A stretch of 64,000 nt of DNA from assembly GCA_030584025.1 (NCBI GenBank), contig CP129487.1:3625001-3689000 (forward strand). The letters are read 5' to 3'. The notes below the pieces were generated by a model. It was not told where the DNA came from. It made no database searches and saw only the letters and a program-made list of their open reading frames with translations. Positions 52,187 to 61,157 of this stretch are shown one piece after another (the stretch's first letter is position 1; each line of letters starts with the position of its first letter). A program made the translations under genes and the position numbers. Origin of the DNA: Cyclobacteriaceae bacterium. GTDB lineage: Bacteria; Bacteroidota; Bacteroidia; Cytophagales; Cyclobacteriaceae.

Positions 52187-53062
52187 ATGAAAATCGGAAT
52201 TCATGGTAAAGAATTTAACCGGCAGTCAGCCGATTTTATTCAACTTATTTTTCAGGTGCTTGCGCAGCACAAAGCCGATCTTTTTGTCTCTGCCAAATTC
52301 GCAGGTTTTCTAAAGGCTGCTGCTTTTAAAAAATTCAGCTATAAAATTTATGAACCCGGTGATTCCTTAAAAAAGTTGAATGCCTTTTTAAGCATTGGTG
52401 GAGATGGCACCTTGTTGGAGTCTGTTACGCATGTGGGCGCAGCTGAAACGCCAATTCTTGGAATCAACACGGGGCGACTTGGATTTCTCGCTACCATAAG
52501 CCGAGAGGAAACTGAACGGGCGTTACAAAAATTATTCACCGGATCGTACACGCTTGATAAACGTGTTATTCTCCGGCTTGAGTCCAATCAAAACCTGTTC
52601 GGCAAACTCAACTTTGCGCTCAATGATTTTACTGTGGTGAAGAAAGATTCTTCATCCATGATTACCGTACACACGTATATCGATGGTGAATTCTTAAACT
52701 CCTACTGGGCTGATGGAATTATTGTAGCCACACCCACAGGCTCAACCGGCTATTCGCTAAGTTGTGGTGGTCCGCTGGTTTTCCCCCGTTCAGGCAACTT
52801 CATCATCACCCCGGTTAGTCCGCATAACCTCACCGTACGCCCCATAGTGGTTCCTGACCAATCCGAAATCACGTTTGAAATTGAAGGTCGTAGCAAAAAA
52901 TTTCTCGTTTCACTCGATTCCAGAATGTCAACGGTTGATCATACGGTAAAGCTGAAGGTAAAAAGGGAAGCGTTTCATGCGCACCTCATTCAACTGGAGG
53001 GGCAGCATTATTTTAGAACCTTACGACAAAAGCTAAATTGGGGACTCGACATCAGAAATTGA
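52187..53062 (+). CDS. nadK: NAD kinase
   Basis: A 291-residue NAD kinase: GGDGTLLE at residues 71-78, the substrate-binding NTGRLGFLAT (about 93-102), and DGIIVATPTGSTGYSLSCGGP. It phosphorylates NAD to NADP and is the only such gene expected per genome. It follows the CBS gene by 70 bases and precedes the porG-like genes. Of the conserved CBS-nadK-porG-uppS-bamA order, only the extra PorG-like gene is unusual here. Confidence 0.95.
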   Translation: MKIGIHGKEFNRQSADFIQLIFQVLAQHKADLFVSAKFAGFLKAAAFKKFSYKIYEPGDSLKKLNAFLSIGGDGTLLESVTHVGAAETPILGINTGRLGFLATISREETERALQKLFTGSYTLDKRVILRLESNQNLFGKLNFALNDFTVVKKDSSSMITVHTYIDGEFLNSYWADGIIVATPTGSTGYSLSCGGPLVFPRSGNFIITPVSPHNLTVRPIVVPDQSEITFEIEGRSKKFLVSLDSRMSTVDHTVKLKVKREAFHAHLIQLEGQHYFRTLRQKLNWGLDIRN

Positions 53063-53071
53063 TTTTTTACT

Positions 53072-53079
53072 TACCTTTG
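53072..53079 (+). promoter_or_regulatory. -7 element for the porG-uppS-bamA-skp block
   Basis: TACCTTTG, an exact TAnnTTTG match just after the nadK stop. Predicted start about 53084, leader about 27 bases. Confidence 0.5.
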
Positions 53080-53110
53080 TAGCTTACTGATTTTTAAACA
53101 CTTACCGCTG

Positions 53111-54157
53111 ATGAGAAAGTTGGCTTTTTTCGTGCTGGCGTCCTTGTTCATGACCTTCATAACCGATGAGGCTGAAGGACAAATGAGCAGAAGGAATATT
53201 AAAAAGAATAACAAGCGCATTTCCAGCTACCGCGGCCGAAAATCTAATTTCGGAAAAGACAAAGTTTACAATGCACTTGGCGTTTCGCTAAATGCTTTTA
53301 ACTATTTTGGTGATCTCTCACCTGCTCCAAAACGCATGAGTACCGATATCGGATTCACCCGTCCGGCAATTGGGCTTTCGTTTACACATCGCTTTGGCCC
53401 CCGCTACCAGCTGATGGCCAATTTCATGTATGGTGGAATTCGTGGGGCCGACAGCGAATCGGCTGATCCGGATGATGTTAATAACGGTGCCTTTCGTTAT
53501 GTGCGCAACCTGTCATTCCGCAACCGTATTAAAGAACTTTCCGTAGTGGCACAGGTTGATCTGTTTGAAAATCAAGCCACCTATATCAGCCGCGTTCCCT
53601 GGACTCCTTACATTTATGCGGGCGTAGCCGGGTTTCACCACAATCCTCAGGCCCAGGTTCCGGAAACAGATCTTCTTGGAAACCCCTTCTCTGATGCAGG
53701 GGAATGGGTTAACCTTAAACCCTTAGAAACTGAAGGAAAATCGTACAGTTTAATTCAGGTTGCTATACCATTTGGCTTTGGCGCGCGTTTCAGAATAAAC
53801 GAGGTTATGGATATTGCCGCTGAATTTGGTTTCCGTTATACATTCACCGACTACCTGGATGATGTAAGTGGTTATTACGTTGATTTAAATACACTCTCCA
53901 GCGAGAAGGCAAGGGCTTTATCCTATCGCTCCAACGAAGTGCAACCGGTTAATGCCCGCATTCAGGAAATACTTGCCAATCAGTATACAGGTTATGGCAC
54001 ATTCAATACCGTTGCTGGCTTCGGACATGTTAATGCTAATGGTGAGCGTAACCTAAGGGGTAGCGCTAAATCAAATGACCGAGATGTATACATGGTTACA
54101 TCTATTCGCCTAACCTACATTCTGGGTAAAACCTTTCACCGCGCTAAATTCAGATGA
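53111..54157 (+). CDS. PorG-like (DUF6089) outer-membrane protein, long form
   Basis: A 348-residue protein with an N-terminal signal (ending about residue 24, EAEGQ), a short basic stretch (RRNIKKNNKRISSYRGRK), and an OmpA-like eight-strand barrel pattern: LGVSLNAFNYFGDLSP, RFGPRYQLMANFMYGG, PYIYAGVAGFHHNPQ, FGFGARFRINEVMDIAAEFGFRYTFTDYLDDVSG. It is closely similar in pattern to the next protein (second-strand NYFGD versus NYTGD; both end with YTFTDYLDDVS or KTFFDYLDNLS). One of the two is the likely PorG of type IX secretion. Confidence 0.78.
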   Translation: MRKLAFFVLASLFMTFITDEAEGQMSRRNIKKNNKRISSYRGRKSNFGKDKVYNALGVSLNAFNYFGDLSPAPKRMSTDIGFTRPAIGLSFTHRFGPRYQLMANFMYGGIRGADSESADPDDVNNGAFRYVRNLSFRNRIKELSVVAQVDLFENQATYISRVPWTPYIYAGVAGFHHNPQAQVPETDLLGNPFSDAGEWVNLKPLETEGKSYSLIQVAIPFGFGARFRINEVMDIAAEFGFRYTFTDYLDDVSGYYVDLNTLSSEKARALSYRSNEVQPVNARIQEILANQYTGYGTFNTVAGFGHVNANGERNLRGSAKSNDRDVYMVTSIRLTYILGKTFHRAKFR

Positions 54158-54834
54158 CGGTTACCCGGTCGCTTGGTATTCTCTATTTTCTGTTTAGCGC
54201 AACAGCATCGTTTGCGCAGCGATCAGAAATTGGTTTCGGGCTTGGCACCTTTAATTACACCGGTGATGTGGTGAGAACATACCGCATTCAAAATTCCAAA
54301 CCTGCAGGCACCATCTACTACCGATCCAACATCAGTAAGGTGGTGAGTTTTCGTGCTACCCTTACTGCCGGGCAACTCGGTGCAAAAGAAACGCCCATTG
54401 ATGCCTTTGCCACGGCACGCGATGCATCGTTCAATACGTTTTTGTTTGAAACCAGTTTAGGTTTTGAGTATCATTTTTTGAATTGGCGCGATAACAAAAC
54501 TCCACTGCGCTACACGCCCTATTTGTTTACAGGTCTCGGCCTGTTTGGCATTTCGGGTTATGATATAAAGCCTGAAGAGTACAGCAACGTTCAGTTCACC
54601 ATTCCTTTTGGCGGAGGCTTCAAATACATTGTAAACCCTAAATACTACGTTGCCTTTGAGGTGGGTATGCGAAAAACATTTTTCGACTACCTGGATAACC
54701 TTTCAGATGGTGATCCCACCCAAAAGAATTATCAGTATGGAAACCCAAATGATTTCGATAACTATTTTTTTGTTGGGATAACGCTTACCCGCACATTTTA
54801 CGATATCCCCTGCCCGAAAAACCCCTACAAATAG
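54154..54834 (+). CDS. porG: PorG-like (DUF6089) outer-membrane protein
   Basis: A 226-residue protein with a signal peptide ending SFAQ (about residue 22) and a barrel pattern: EIGFGLGTFNYTGDV, YHFLNWRDNKTPLRYTPYLFTGLGLFG, FTIPFGGGFKYIVNPKYYVAFEVGMRKTFFDYLDNLSDGD and a terminal CPKNPYK. This size and these motifs match PorG/DUF6089, an outer-membrane component of the type IX secretion ring. The start overlaps the previous stop (ATGA). Its position before uppS-bamA is as in Porphyromonas. The T9SS role is inference; none of the core ring genes is in the window. Confidence 0.75.
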   Translation: MTVTRSLGILYFLFSATASFAQRSEIGFGLGTFNYTGDVVRTYRIQNSKPAGTIYYRSNISKVVSFRATLTAGQLGAKETPIDAFATARDASFNTFLFETSLGFEYHFLNWRDNKTPLRYTPYLFTGLGLFGISGYDIKPEEYSNVQFTIPFGGGFKYIVNPKYYVAFEVGMRKTFFDYLDNLSDGDPTQKNYQYGNPNDFDNYFFVGITLTRTFYDIPCPKNPYK

Positions 54835-54883
54835 CCGGGTTAAAACGAATCGGGCATTTACATAGAAGTTGTTGAAAATACGC

Positions 54884-54891
54884 TATTTTTG
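54884..54891 (+). promoter_or_regulatory. -7 element before uppS
   Basis: TATTTTTG ends seven bases before the GTG at 54899, giving a predicted RNA start about 54895 and almost no leader. Confidence 0.4.
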
Positions 54892-54898
54892 GCCCCCT

Positions 54899-55651
54899 GT
54901 GGCTTCTTTTAAAGAACATATTGACCCCAATAACGTCCCTCAACACATTGCTGTAATTATGGATGGCAATGGCCGTTGGGCTAAAAAGAAGGGTGCCATG
55001 CGCATTTTCGGCCACCGCAATGCCGTAAAGGCTGTAAGGGAGGTTACCGAAGGATGTGGCGAAATCGGGGTAAAATACCTTACCCTGTATGCTTTTTCAA
55101 CCGAAAATTGGTCCCGCCCAAAAGACGAGGTGGAAGGCCTTATGGAGTTGTTGGTAAATACCCTGAAGGAAGAAATTAAGTCGCTAATGGAGAACCGGGT
55201 AAAACTAATTACCATAGGAGAAACATCACACCTACCAGGGGACTGTCAGAAGAACCTTGCCTGGGCCATGGAAGAGACTAAAAACAATACCGGACTAACG
55301 GTAATTCTTGCTTTAAGCTACAGCGGAAGATGGGAGCTTAAAGAGGCTGTCAAAACCATTGCGCAGGAAGTTAAAAGTGGCTCACTGGATCCGGAATCCA
55401 TTACCGAGGAAAACATTGGTAAACATTTACAAACTGCAGGAATCCCTGACCCTGAACTCCTCATCCGCACCAGCGGAGAAATGCGCATCAGCAATTTTTT
55501 ATTGTGGCAAATTGCCTACACAGAGTTATACATTACACCCACCCTGTGGCCCGATTTCCGAAAGGAACATTTGTACGAAGCCATCTGGTCATACCAACAG
55601 CGCGAACGCAGGTTTGGTAAAACAAGTGAACAATTGAATCCGGTTAGTTGA
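54899..55651 (+). CDS. uppS: Undecaprenyl diphosphate synthase
   Basis: A 250-residue cis-prenyltransferase: IAVIMDGNGRWAKKKG near residue 20, YAFSTENWSRP, and RTSGEMRISNFLLWQIAYTELY. It makes the lipid carrier for peptidoglycan and polysaccharide synthesis. I take GTG 54899 because the longer frame begins with TTG codons inside a -7 element; the result matches the usual family length. It is coupled to bamA, whose start follows its stop directly. Confidence 0.93.
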   Translation: MASFKEHIDPNNVPQHIAVIMDGNGRWAKKKGAMRIFGHRNAVKAVREVTEGCGEIGVKYLTLYAFSTENWSRPKDEVEGLMELLVNTLKEEIKSLMENRVKLITIGETSHLPGDCQKNLAWAMEETKNNTGLTVILALSYSGRWELKEAVKTIAQEVKSGSLDPESITEENIGKHLQTAGIPDPELLIRTSGEMRISNFLLWQIAYTELYITPTLWPDFRKEHLYEAIWSYQQRERRFGKTSEQLNPVS

Positions 55652-58336
55652 ATGATGAGAACGAGTATTCTGATTTTTTTCCTCCTGTTAGTTGGACTAG
55701 ACACCATGGCTCAGTTTCGAAGAAGCCGCGCCAGCCAATCATCACCTACCGATAACCTGAACTATGCTAATCCGGCTGAATATGTTGTTGCAGGCATTGA
55801 AGTTACTGGGTTGAACATTCTGGATAAAAATGCCATGATCTCCCTTACGGGATTGCGCATTGGCGATAAAATAAAAATTCCTGGAGATGCCATCTCCAAC
55901 GCCATACGCAGGTTATGGAAGCACGGACTTATTGGTGATGTTACCATTGGCGTTCAGAAGATTGAGGGTGAAAATGTGTGGCTTGAAATTAAAATGGCTG
56001 AACGACCCAGGCTCACCAACTTTTACTTCACCGGCATCAGCAAAGGACAGGAATCGTCATTAAAAGAAGAACTTACCCTCATCCGCGGAAAAATTGTAAA
56101 CGATGCCATGCTTCGCAATACCGAAATAGCGGTAAAGAAATTTTTTGTGAAGAAGGGCTTTTTGAATACCGAAGTAAAACTTTTACAGGAGCGTGACACC
56201 ATTGCCACAGATGGTATTCGGTTGAAAATAAATGTGAACACCAACTCTAAAGTGAAGATCAACAAGATCTCCATTACGGGTAACGAAAACATTGCTGACG
56301 GAAAAATCAAAAAGCAGATGAAGAAAACGGCTGAACATCCTCGTTTTGCTCTGCACCGTACGCTCATAAAAAAAGTTTTTAATCTCAAGCCCCGAGATGT
56401 TAAAACCTACTTCACAGAATCGCATGAGGCCAGCTGGCGCGATGTAAAGGAATTCTTTAGCGATAACATCAAACTAAATGTTTTCAAGGGTTCGAAGTTT
56501 ATTCAAAGCGAATTTGAAGAAGACAAAAAGAAAATCATTGAACACTACAACTCAAAAGGGTACCGCGATGCAGAGATTGTGATGGATACCCTTTACCGCT
56601 ACAACAAGCGCACCATCAACATTGATCTGGTCATTGATGAAGGGCCGAAATACTATTTCCGAAACATCATCTGGACGGGGAACTACATCCACAATGAAAA
56701 AACACTCAATGCCATTTTGGGCATTAAGAAGGGCGATGTGTACAACCGAGAAATGATTGACAGAAAGCTAACCTTTAACCCGAAAGGCCCTGATATCAGC
56801 GGGCTGTATATGGATGACGGATATCTTTTCTTCAGAATCAATCCGGTTGAAGTAGCTGTTATTGGTGACTCCATCGATGTGGAAATGCGTATCAATGAAG
56901 GTGAACAAGCCACCATTAATGAAGTAACCATTTCTGGCAACGACCGAACCAGCGACCACGTTATCCGCAGGGAGTTAAGCACCATTCCGGGGCAAAAATT
57001 CAGACGTTCAGATATTATTCGAACACAGCAGAAATTAGGTCAGCTAGGCTATTTCAACCCGCAAACCATCGGACAAAACATGATGCCCAACCCGGCTGAT
57101 GCAACGGTGGATATCGAGTGGACCGTTGAAGAGCAGTCAAACGACCAAATTGAACTTTCCGGTGGTTGGGGTGGTGCGTTTGGTTTTGTAGGAACACTCG
57201 GGTTAACGTTTAACAACTTCTCACTGCGCAATATTCCGTATCCAAAAAAATGGAGACCTCTACCGGTAGGAGACGGGCAGCGTTTATCATTGCGTGTTCA
57301 GGCTAACGGACGAAACTTCCAGAACTATAGCATTTCATTTACCGAGCCATGGCTTGGTGGTCGCAAGCCTCAATCTTTATCTGTGAGTGCCAATAAATCC
57401 ATTTCGCGTTTTGCCGGGCAAGGTGCTACCAGTTTCTTTGATTTGAACTCTGTACTTAAAGTTGACAACATCACCATCGGCTTGGGTAAATTACTGGAGT
57501 GGCCCGATAACTACTTCACGCTCACAAACTCATTATCGTATTCGGTTTATACCTTGGAGAATGCGCCCAACTACATACCCGGTTGTCCGGATTGCGTAGC
57601 GAACAGCTTTACGTTCAACACCACGCTTGCACGAAGAAGTGTTGACAGCCCGATGTATCCAACACAAGGTTCAGAAATTTCATTAAGCGCAACCTTTACT
57701 CCTCCTTATTCATCCTGGAGCAAGTTGAACTATGAAGAGGCCACGCCTCAACAGCTTAACAAGTGGGTTGAATACCACAAGTGGATGTTCGATGCCAAAT
57801 ACTACATTTCACTTGATCGTAAGAACAAATTAGTGCTTGAAGCAAAGGCCCATTTTGGTTTCATTGGCCGATATTCAACCAAAGTAGATTATACGCCTTT
57901 CGAGCGTTTCTATTTGGGTGGTGCTGGTCTTGCAGGCGGTTTTGGAGCATTTGTACTTGGTCAGGATATTATTGCATTACGCGGATATGATGACAACCAG
58001 ATTACGCCTCCCTACAATAACCTAGGAACATCCGTGCGCGGGGGTATTGTTTATGATAAATTCGGGCTTGAACTTCGTTACCCGGTAACAACCGGCAATG
58101 CGGCCACCATTTATGGTTTTGTTTTTGCCGAAGCGGGTAACAACTGGAATAATTATGAGGACTTTAATCCGTTTAGTATGTACAAAACGGCTGGTTTTGG
58201 CGCCCGTATCTTCATGCCGGCATTCGGCCTGATTGGGTTGAACTGGGGCTATGGATTTGATCCGTTCCCGTTAGGCAGCCCCAATCAGCGAAGTGGAGCT
58301 AAATTCCAGTTTACTATTGGACAGCAAATCCGTTAA
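55652..58336 (+). CDS. bamA: Outer-membrane assembly factor BamA
   Basis: An 894-residue Omp85 protein: signal peptide ending MAQ (residue 20), five POTRA repeats (about 40-480) and a 16-strand barrel (about 500-894) with the conserved GGWGGAFGFVGTLG and GLELRYPVT, and the loop-6 RGYDD motif. It inserts barrel proteins into the outer membrane. The last residues are QQIR, not the terminal aromatic common elsewhere. It begins one base after uppS. It is followed by the two Skp genes, which supply periplasmic chaperones. Confidence 0.95.
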   Translation: MMRTSILIFFLLLVGLDTMAQFRRSRASQSSPTDNLNYANPAEYVVAGIEVTGLNILDKNAMISLTGLRIGDKIKIPGDAISNAIRRLWKHGLIGDVTIGVQKIEGENVWLEIKMAERPRLTNFYFTGISKGQESSLKEELTLIRGKIVNDAMLRNTEIAVKKFFVKKGFLNTEVKLLQERDTIATDGIRLKINVNTNSKVKINKISITGNENIADGKIKKQMKKTAEHPRFALHRTLIKKVFNLKPRDVKTYFTESHEASWRDVKEFFSDNIKLNVFKGSKFIQSEFEEDKKKIIEHYNSKGYRDAEIVMDTLYRYNKRTINIDLVIDEGPKYYFRNIIWTGNYIHNEKTLNAILGIKKGDVYNREMIDRKLTFNPKGPDISGLYMDDGYLFFRINPVEVAVIGDSIDVEMRINEGEQATINEVTISGNDRTSDHVIRRELSTIPGQKFRRSDIIRTQQKLGQLGYFNPQTIGQNMMPNPADATVDIEWTVEEQSNDQIELSGGWGGAFGFVGTLGLTFNNFSLRNIPYPKKWRPLPVGDGQRLSLRVQANGRNFQNYSISFTEPWLGGRKPQSLSVSANKSISRFAGQGATSFFDLNSVLKVDNITIGLGKLLEWPDNYFTLTNSLSYSVYTLENAPNYIPGCPDCVANSFTFNTTLARRSVDSPMYPTQGSEISLSATFTPPYSSWSKLNYEEATPQQLNKWVEYHKWMFDAKYYISLDRKNKLVLEAKAHFGFIGRYSTKVDYTPFERFYLGGAGLAGGFGAFVLGQDIIALRGYDDNQITPPYNNLGTSVRGGIVYDKFGLELRYPVTTGNAATIYGFVFAEAGNNWNNYEDFNPFSMYKTAGFGARIFMPAFGLIGLNWGYGFDPFPLGSPNQRSGAKFQFTIGQQIR

Positions 58337-58339
58337 AAA

Positions 58340-58876
58340 ATGCGGTTTTACCTTATTACAATATTTTTTCTCATTTTCGGCCTGAATTTTGTCAATGCTC
58401 AGAGGTTCGGATACATTGACACGGATTTCATCCTGAATAAAATGCCTGAGTATAAAAAGGCGCAGGATGAAATAAACCGGTTATCCGAATTGTGGACAAA
58501 GGAAATTCAAGGCATGGCTAAAGAAATTGAATCCATGTACAGCGCCCTTCAGGCAGAGCAGGTGTTGCTGACTGAAGAGATGCGGAAAGAACGAACCGAG
58601 TCCATAAAAAAGAAGGAAGAAGAACTCAAAGTGTATCAAAACAAAGTTTTTGGTTTCGATGGGCTGTTCTTTCTGAAAAAAGCTGAATTGATAAAACCCG
58701 TGCAGGATAAAGTGTGGGATGCAGTAGACAAAGTGGCCAAACAAAATAACTTGGCCATTGTGTTCGATAAATCCGGGGAGTTGGTGATGATTTATACCGA
58801 TCCACGATATGACTACACCGACTTTGTACTGGATGAGCTGGGATTAGGCGATCCCAACGATAAGATTAAGAATTAA
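58340..58876 (+). CDS. OmpH/Skp family periplasmic chaperone, first copy
   Basis: A 178-residue protein with a signal peptide ending VNAQ (about residue 20), the start pattern RFGYIDTDFILNKMPEYKKAQDEINRL and a long coiled coil (about 35-120), then a beta segment NNLAIVFDKSGELVMIYTDP. Skp holds unfolded outer-membrane proteins on their way to BamA. It follows bamA by three bases. It is more divergent than the second copy. Confidence 0.92.
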   Translation: MRFYLITIFFLIFGLNFVNAQRFGYIDTDFILNKMPEYKKAQDEINRLSELWTKEIQGMAKEIESMYSALQAEQVLLTEEMRKERTESIKKKEEELKVYQNKVFGFDGLFFLKKAELIKPVQDKVWDAVDKVAKQNNLAIVFDKSGELVMIYTDPRYDYTDFVLDELGLGDPNDKIKN

Positions 58877-58900
58877 CTAAACTGAATAAATTTTACTGAG

Positions 58901-59452
58901 ATGAAAAAAATCGTTTTTCTGCTGGCATTCGGATTTACCGCGCTGGTGACTTTTGGACAGGCAACTACAAAAATCGGCTTTGCTGATGTTGAATATGTTT
59001 TCAGTCAGATGCCTGAAGCCAAGCAAATTGAAACTGAGCTTCAAACATTACAGGCACAACTGAAAAAACAATACGATACCAAGGTTGCTGAGTTCCAGAA
59101 AAAACTTCAGGAATACCAGGCTTTTGGTGCCACTGTGCCTGATGCAGTAAAGCAAAACACCGAGCGTGAATTGCAACAACTTCAACAAAACATTCAAAAG
59201 CTGGAGCAAGACTCTCAGGAAAACCTGCAGCGAAAGCAAGTGCAACTGATGGAGCCCGTTTACACCAAAGTGGGTAAAGCCATTGAAGATGTTGCCAAAG
59301 AAAACAGCTTCACCATGATTTTAACCAATCAATTAAGCGGACTAGATGTGGTGCTGTATGCGGATGAGGCTTCCGATATTTCAGACCTGGTGTTGAAAAA
59401 AATGGGCATCACCCCTCAGCCAACAGCTACTACAACTCCTCCAAAGAACTAA
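58901..59452 (+). CDS. OmpH/Skp family periplasmic chaperone, second copy
   Basis: A 183-residue protein with signal peptide ending TFGQ (about residue 20), TTKIGFADVEYVFSQMPEAKQIETELQTLQ, a Gln-rich coiled coil (about 40-130) and a Pro/Thr-rich C-terminal tail. It follows the first Skp gene by 24 bases. The pair corresponds to two OmpH genes found after bamA in other Bacteroidota. In many relatives murI follows; here a terminator does. Confidence 0.93.
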   Translation: MKKIVFLLAFGFTALVTFGQATTKIGFADVEYVFSQMPEAKQIETELQTLQAQLKKQYDTKVAEFQKKLQEYQAFGATVPDAVKQNTERELQQLQQNIQKLEQDSQENLQRKQVQLMEPVYTKVGKAIEDVAKENSFTMILTNQLSGLDVVLYADEASDISDLVLKKMGITPQPTATTTPPKN

Positions 59453-59473
59453 TTCGTATTACATATAAAATTC

Positions 59474-59503
59474 AAACCCCGGTCGCAAGGCCGGGGTTTT
59501 TTT
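59474..59503. terminator. Terminator after the bam-skp operon
   Basis: AAACCCCGG pairs with CCGGGGTTT around an eight-base loop and is followed by seven Ts. It closes the rightward operon; the leftward ATP-grasp gene ends on the right flank of the same hairpin at 59502. Confidence 0.92.
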
Positions 59504-60545
59504 ATGCCTTAAGTGCTGCGCTGAATCTTCGGTATATTTCCCTTCCCTCTAAGAAAGACGTATAGGGAATTCCCTTGCGGTGGTTCTGAACACTGATGCG
59601 GTACAAATTTTTCCAATGCACAAACAAAACGCCCCAGGCTTTCCAAAGCGAAAACCCCGGATGGTAAATATGTGCTGGCTCTGCACCACAACCATTAACC
59701 TCCATAATCTGCACATTCCCTTTTCTCAAATCATCAAGTGAAGCACATTTCAAATCAAACCGCCCAAAATAAAACCCGTCTATGGTTTTGCTGATCGCAT
59801 CAAACGATGTGGAGAGTTCGTCATCGATAACGGTACTCCCATTTAAAAATTTAGTACCGAGGCAATGATTGCCTATCGGATTCAATTCGATTTTTTCATT
59901 TTTAACTGGCACCTCATCCAGCTGGGAAGCAAATTGTTGTTCCAGTCTATTCCATTGCAGCTTGGCGCGATCGTGATGCATGATAAGTTGCCGCAAAGAT
60001 GATTGTCCATCGCCTGTTACCGAAAGCATTTCTTTTATTACCAGTGAAGTTACCTTACCCATTTCTTCATTGGGGAAACGGGTGTAAAACACGCCACACT
60101 CAACCGGCAGTTCAAGAAGTTCCTGAACAAGGAAATCGCCAGGTGCGGTGTTGAGGTAATGAATGGCTTCATCATTTGTGAAAATTCTATTTACACGAAA
60201 ACCACGCTCGCCAATGTCGGGTTTGAAAATTACCGGAAAGGAAAATCCTTCGGTTTGTAGCAATCGTAATACTTCTTCGGCTGTTGCCGGCAATTTAATC
60301 AAACGGGTTTTGGGCAACAGGTGATCAGGTAAGCGCTTAAGGATGTCGTACTTTGATTCACCGAACATACCTCCTAAAAGAATGGTCGGGTTCGATGCCG
60401 AGAAAAAAAATAATGACCGTGCTTTAATCGACAACCAAAGCCAATACATTATTAATGGAAATTGAACGACACCAAAAGGCCAATACTCCCAACTTCGGAG
60501 ACGGATAAAAAAATTACTACGCCAGATACTTCGTGCAAGCTGCAT
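59502..60545 (-). CDS. ATP-grasp fold protein of unknown substrate
   Basis: A 347-residue protein with a hydrophobic N-terminal segment (about 23-45) followed by an ATP-grasp domain: FPVIFKPDIGERGFRV (Lys and glycine-rich loop), DFLVQELLELPVECGVFYTRFP, and DGFYFGRFDLKC...NVQIMEVNGCGAEPAHIYHPG (metal-binding Glu and Asn). Such enzymes form amide bonds through acyl phosphates. Substrate cannot be deduced; D-Ala-D-Ala ligase and carboxylate-amine ligases are relatives. It follows the DinB-like gene by six bases. Confidence 0.75.
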   Translation of the reverse strand: MQLARSIWRSNFFIRLRSWEYWPFGVVQFPLIMYWLWLSIKARSLFFFSASNPTILLGGMFGESKYDILKRLPDHLLPKTRLIKLPATAEEVLRLLQTEGFSFPVIFKPDIGERGFRVNRIFTNDEAIHYLNTAPGDFLVQELLELPVECGVFYTRFPNEEMGKVTSLVIKEMLSVTGDGQSSLRQLIMHHDRAKLQWNRLEQQFASQLDEVPVKNEKIELNPIGNHCLGTKFLNGSTVIDDELSTSFDAISKTIDGFYFGRFDLKCASLDDLRKGNVQIMEVNGCGAEPAHIYHPGFSLWKAWGVLFVHWKNLYRISVQNHRKGIPYTSFLEGREIYRRFSAALKA

Positions 60546-60551
60546 GAAGTT

Positions 60552-61067
60552 TTATGAGTGTGCCGTGGCTGTTTCCTGATAACGAATGGTTGAAGCCGCA
60601 ACGCCAAAGTCGGGGGGAAGTGCCACATACGGAGCTGCCTCACGCACACCAATTTTCATGATGGCCATGTGATGAACTGCATGCTCAATGTTGTAAATCA
60701 GCTCGCGTTGGTAATTTGAATCAACCGTAACAAAGTCTTCCTTGCTCAGGTCATATCCTACTTCAAGCTTCAGCGGAGTGTTAGTTTGTTGCTTCTCAAT
60801 GAAATCGCTAATGCGTTGCAAAACCGAAAGGGCAATAAACTTATCGGTTTCTATCAATTTATCATGTGCCCGCTTATCGTAGTTCACTACTCCGCGCTCA
60901 AATCCATGTTCCAGGCAAATAAAAAACTCAAGCGTGTGCCTGAGGTGTTGCCCTATTGAAGATTGACTTAATGTTGGAATAGGCCTGGTATAGTCCTGAT
61001 CGGAAAGTTGCTTGACCATTTCGGTAAGCTGACCTAAGATGCCTGTACAGGCCGATTGAAGGTTCAT
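60552..61067 (-). CDS. DinB-like four-helix protein
   Basis: A 171-residue protein of the DinB/YfiT type: QSSIGQHLRHTLEFFICLEHGFERG contains the first His of the metal site (QHLRH), and IEHAVHHMAIMKIGVREAA the pair HHMA near the end. These metal-binding four-helix bundles include thiol-transfer and damage-related proteins; the function here is unknown. I take ATG 61067, which follows a perfect -7 element TATATTTG (61086-61093) by 18 bases. It forms an operon with the ATP-grasp gene. Confidence 0.8.
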   Translation of the reverse strand: MNLQSACTGILGQLTEMVKQLSDQDYTRPIPTLSQSSIGQHLRHTLEFFICLEHGFERGVVNYDKRAHDKLIETDKFIALSVLQRISDFIEKQQTNTPLKLEVGYDLSKEDFVTVDSNYQRELIYNIEHAVHHMAIMKIGVREAAPYVALPPDFGVAASTIRYQETATAHS

Positions 61068-61085
61068 AGGGAACGGTGAATTTGA

Positions 61086-61093
61086 CAAATATA
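61086..61093 (-). promoter_or_regulatory. -7 element for the DinB-like/ATP-grasp operon
   Basis: The minus strand reads TATATTTG, with a predicted start near 61081 and a 14-base leader. It rules out the longer reading frame that begins at 61151. Confidence 0.55.
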
Positions 61094-61157
61094 GTTTAAA
61101 GAGCAGGAGAAAATAAAGCGCGACAGTGAACAATCGGTAAAAGCCATACACAGGCGG

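Noticed and set aside
59502..60545. ATP-grasp protein as a graspetide maturation enzyme
   Set aside because: No short precursor peptide gene or transporter is visible on either side, and the N terminus carries a membrane segment unlike those enzymes.
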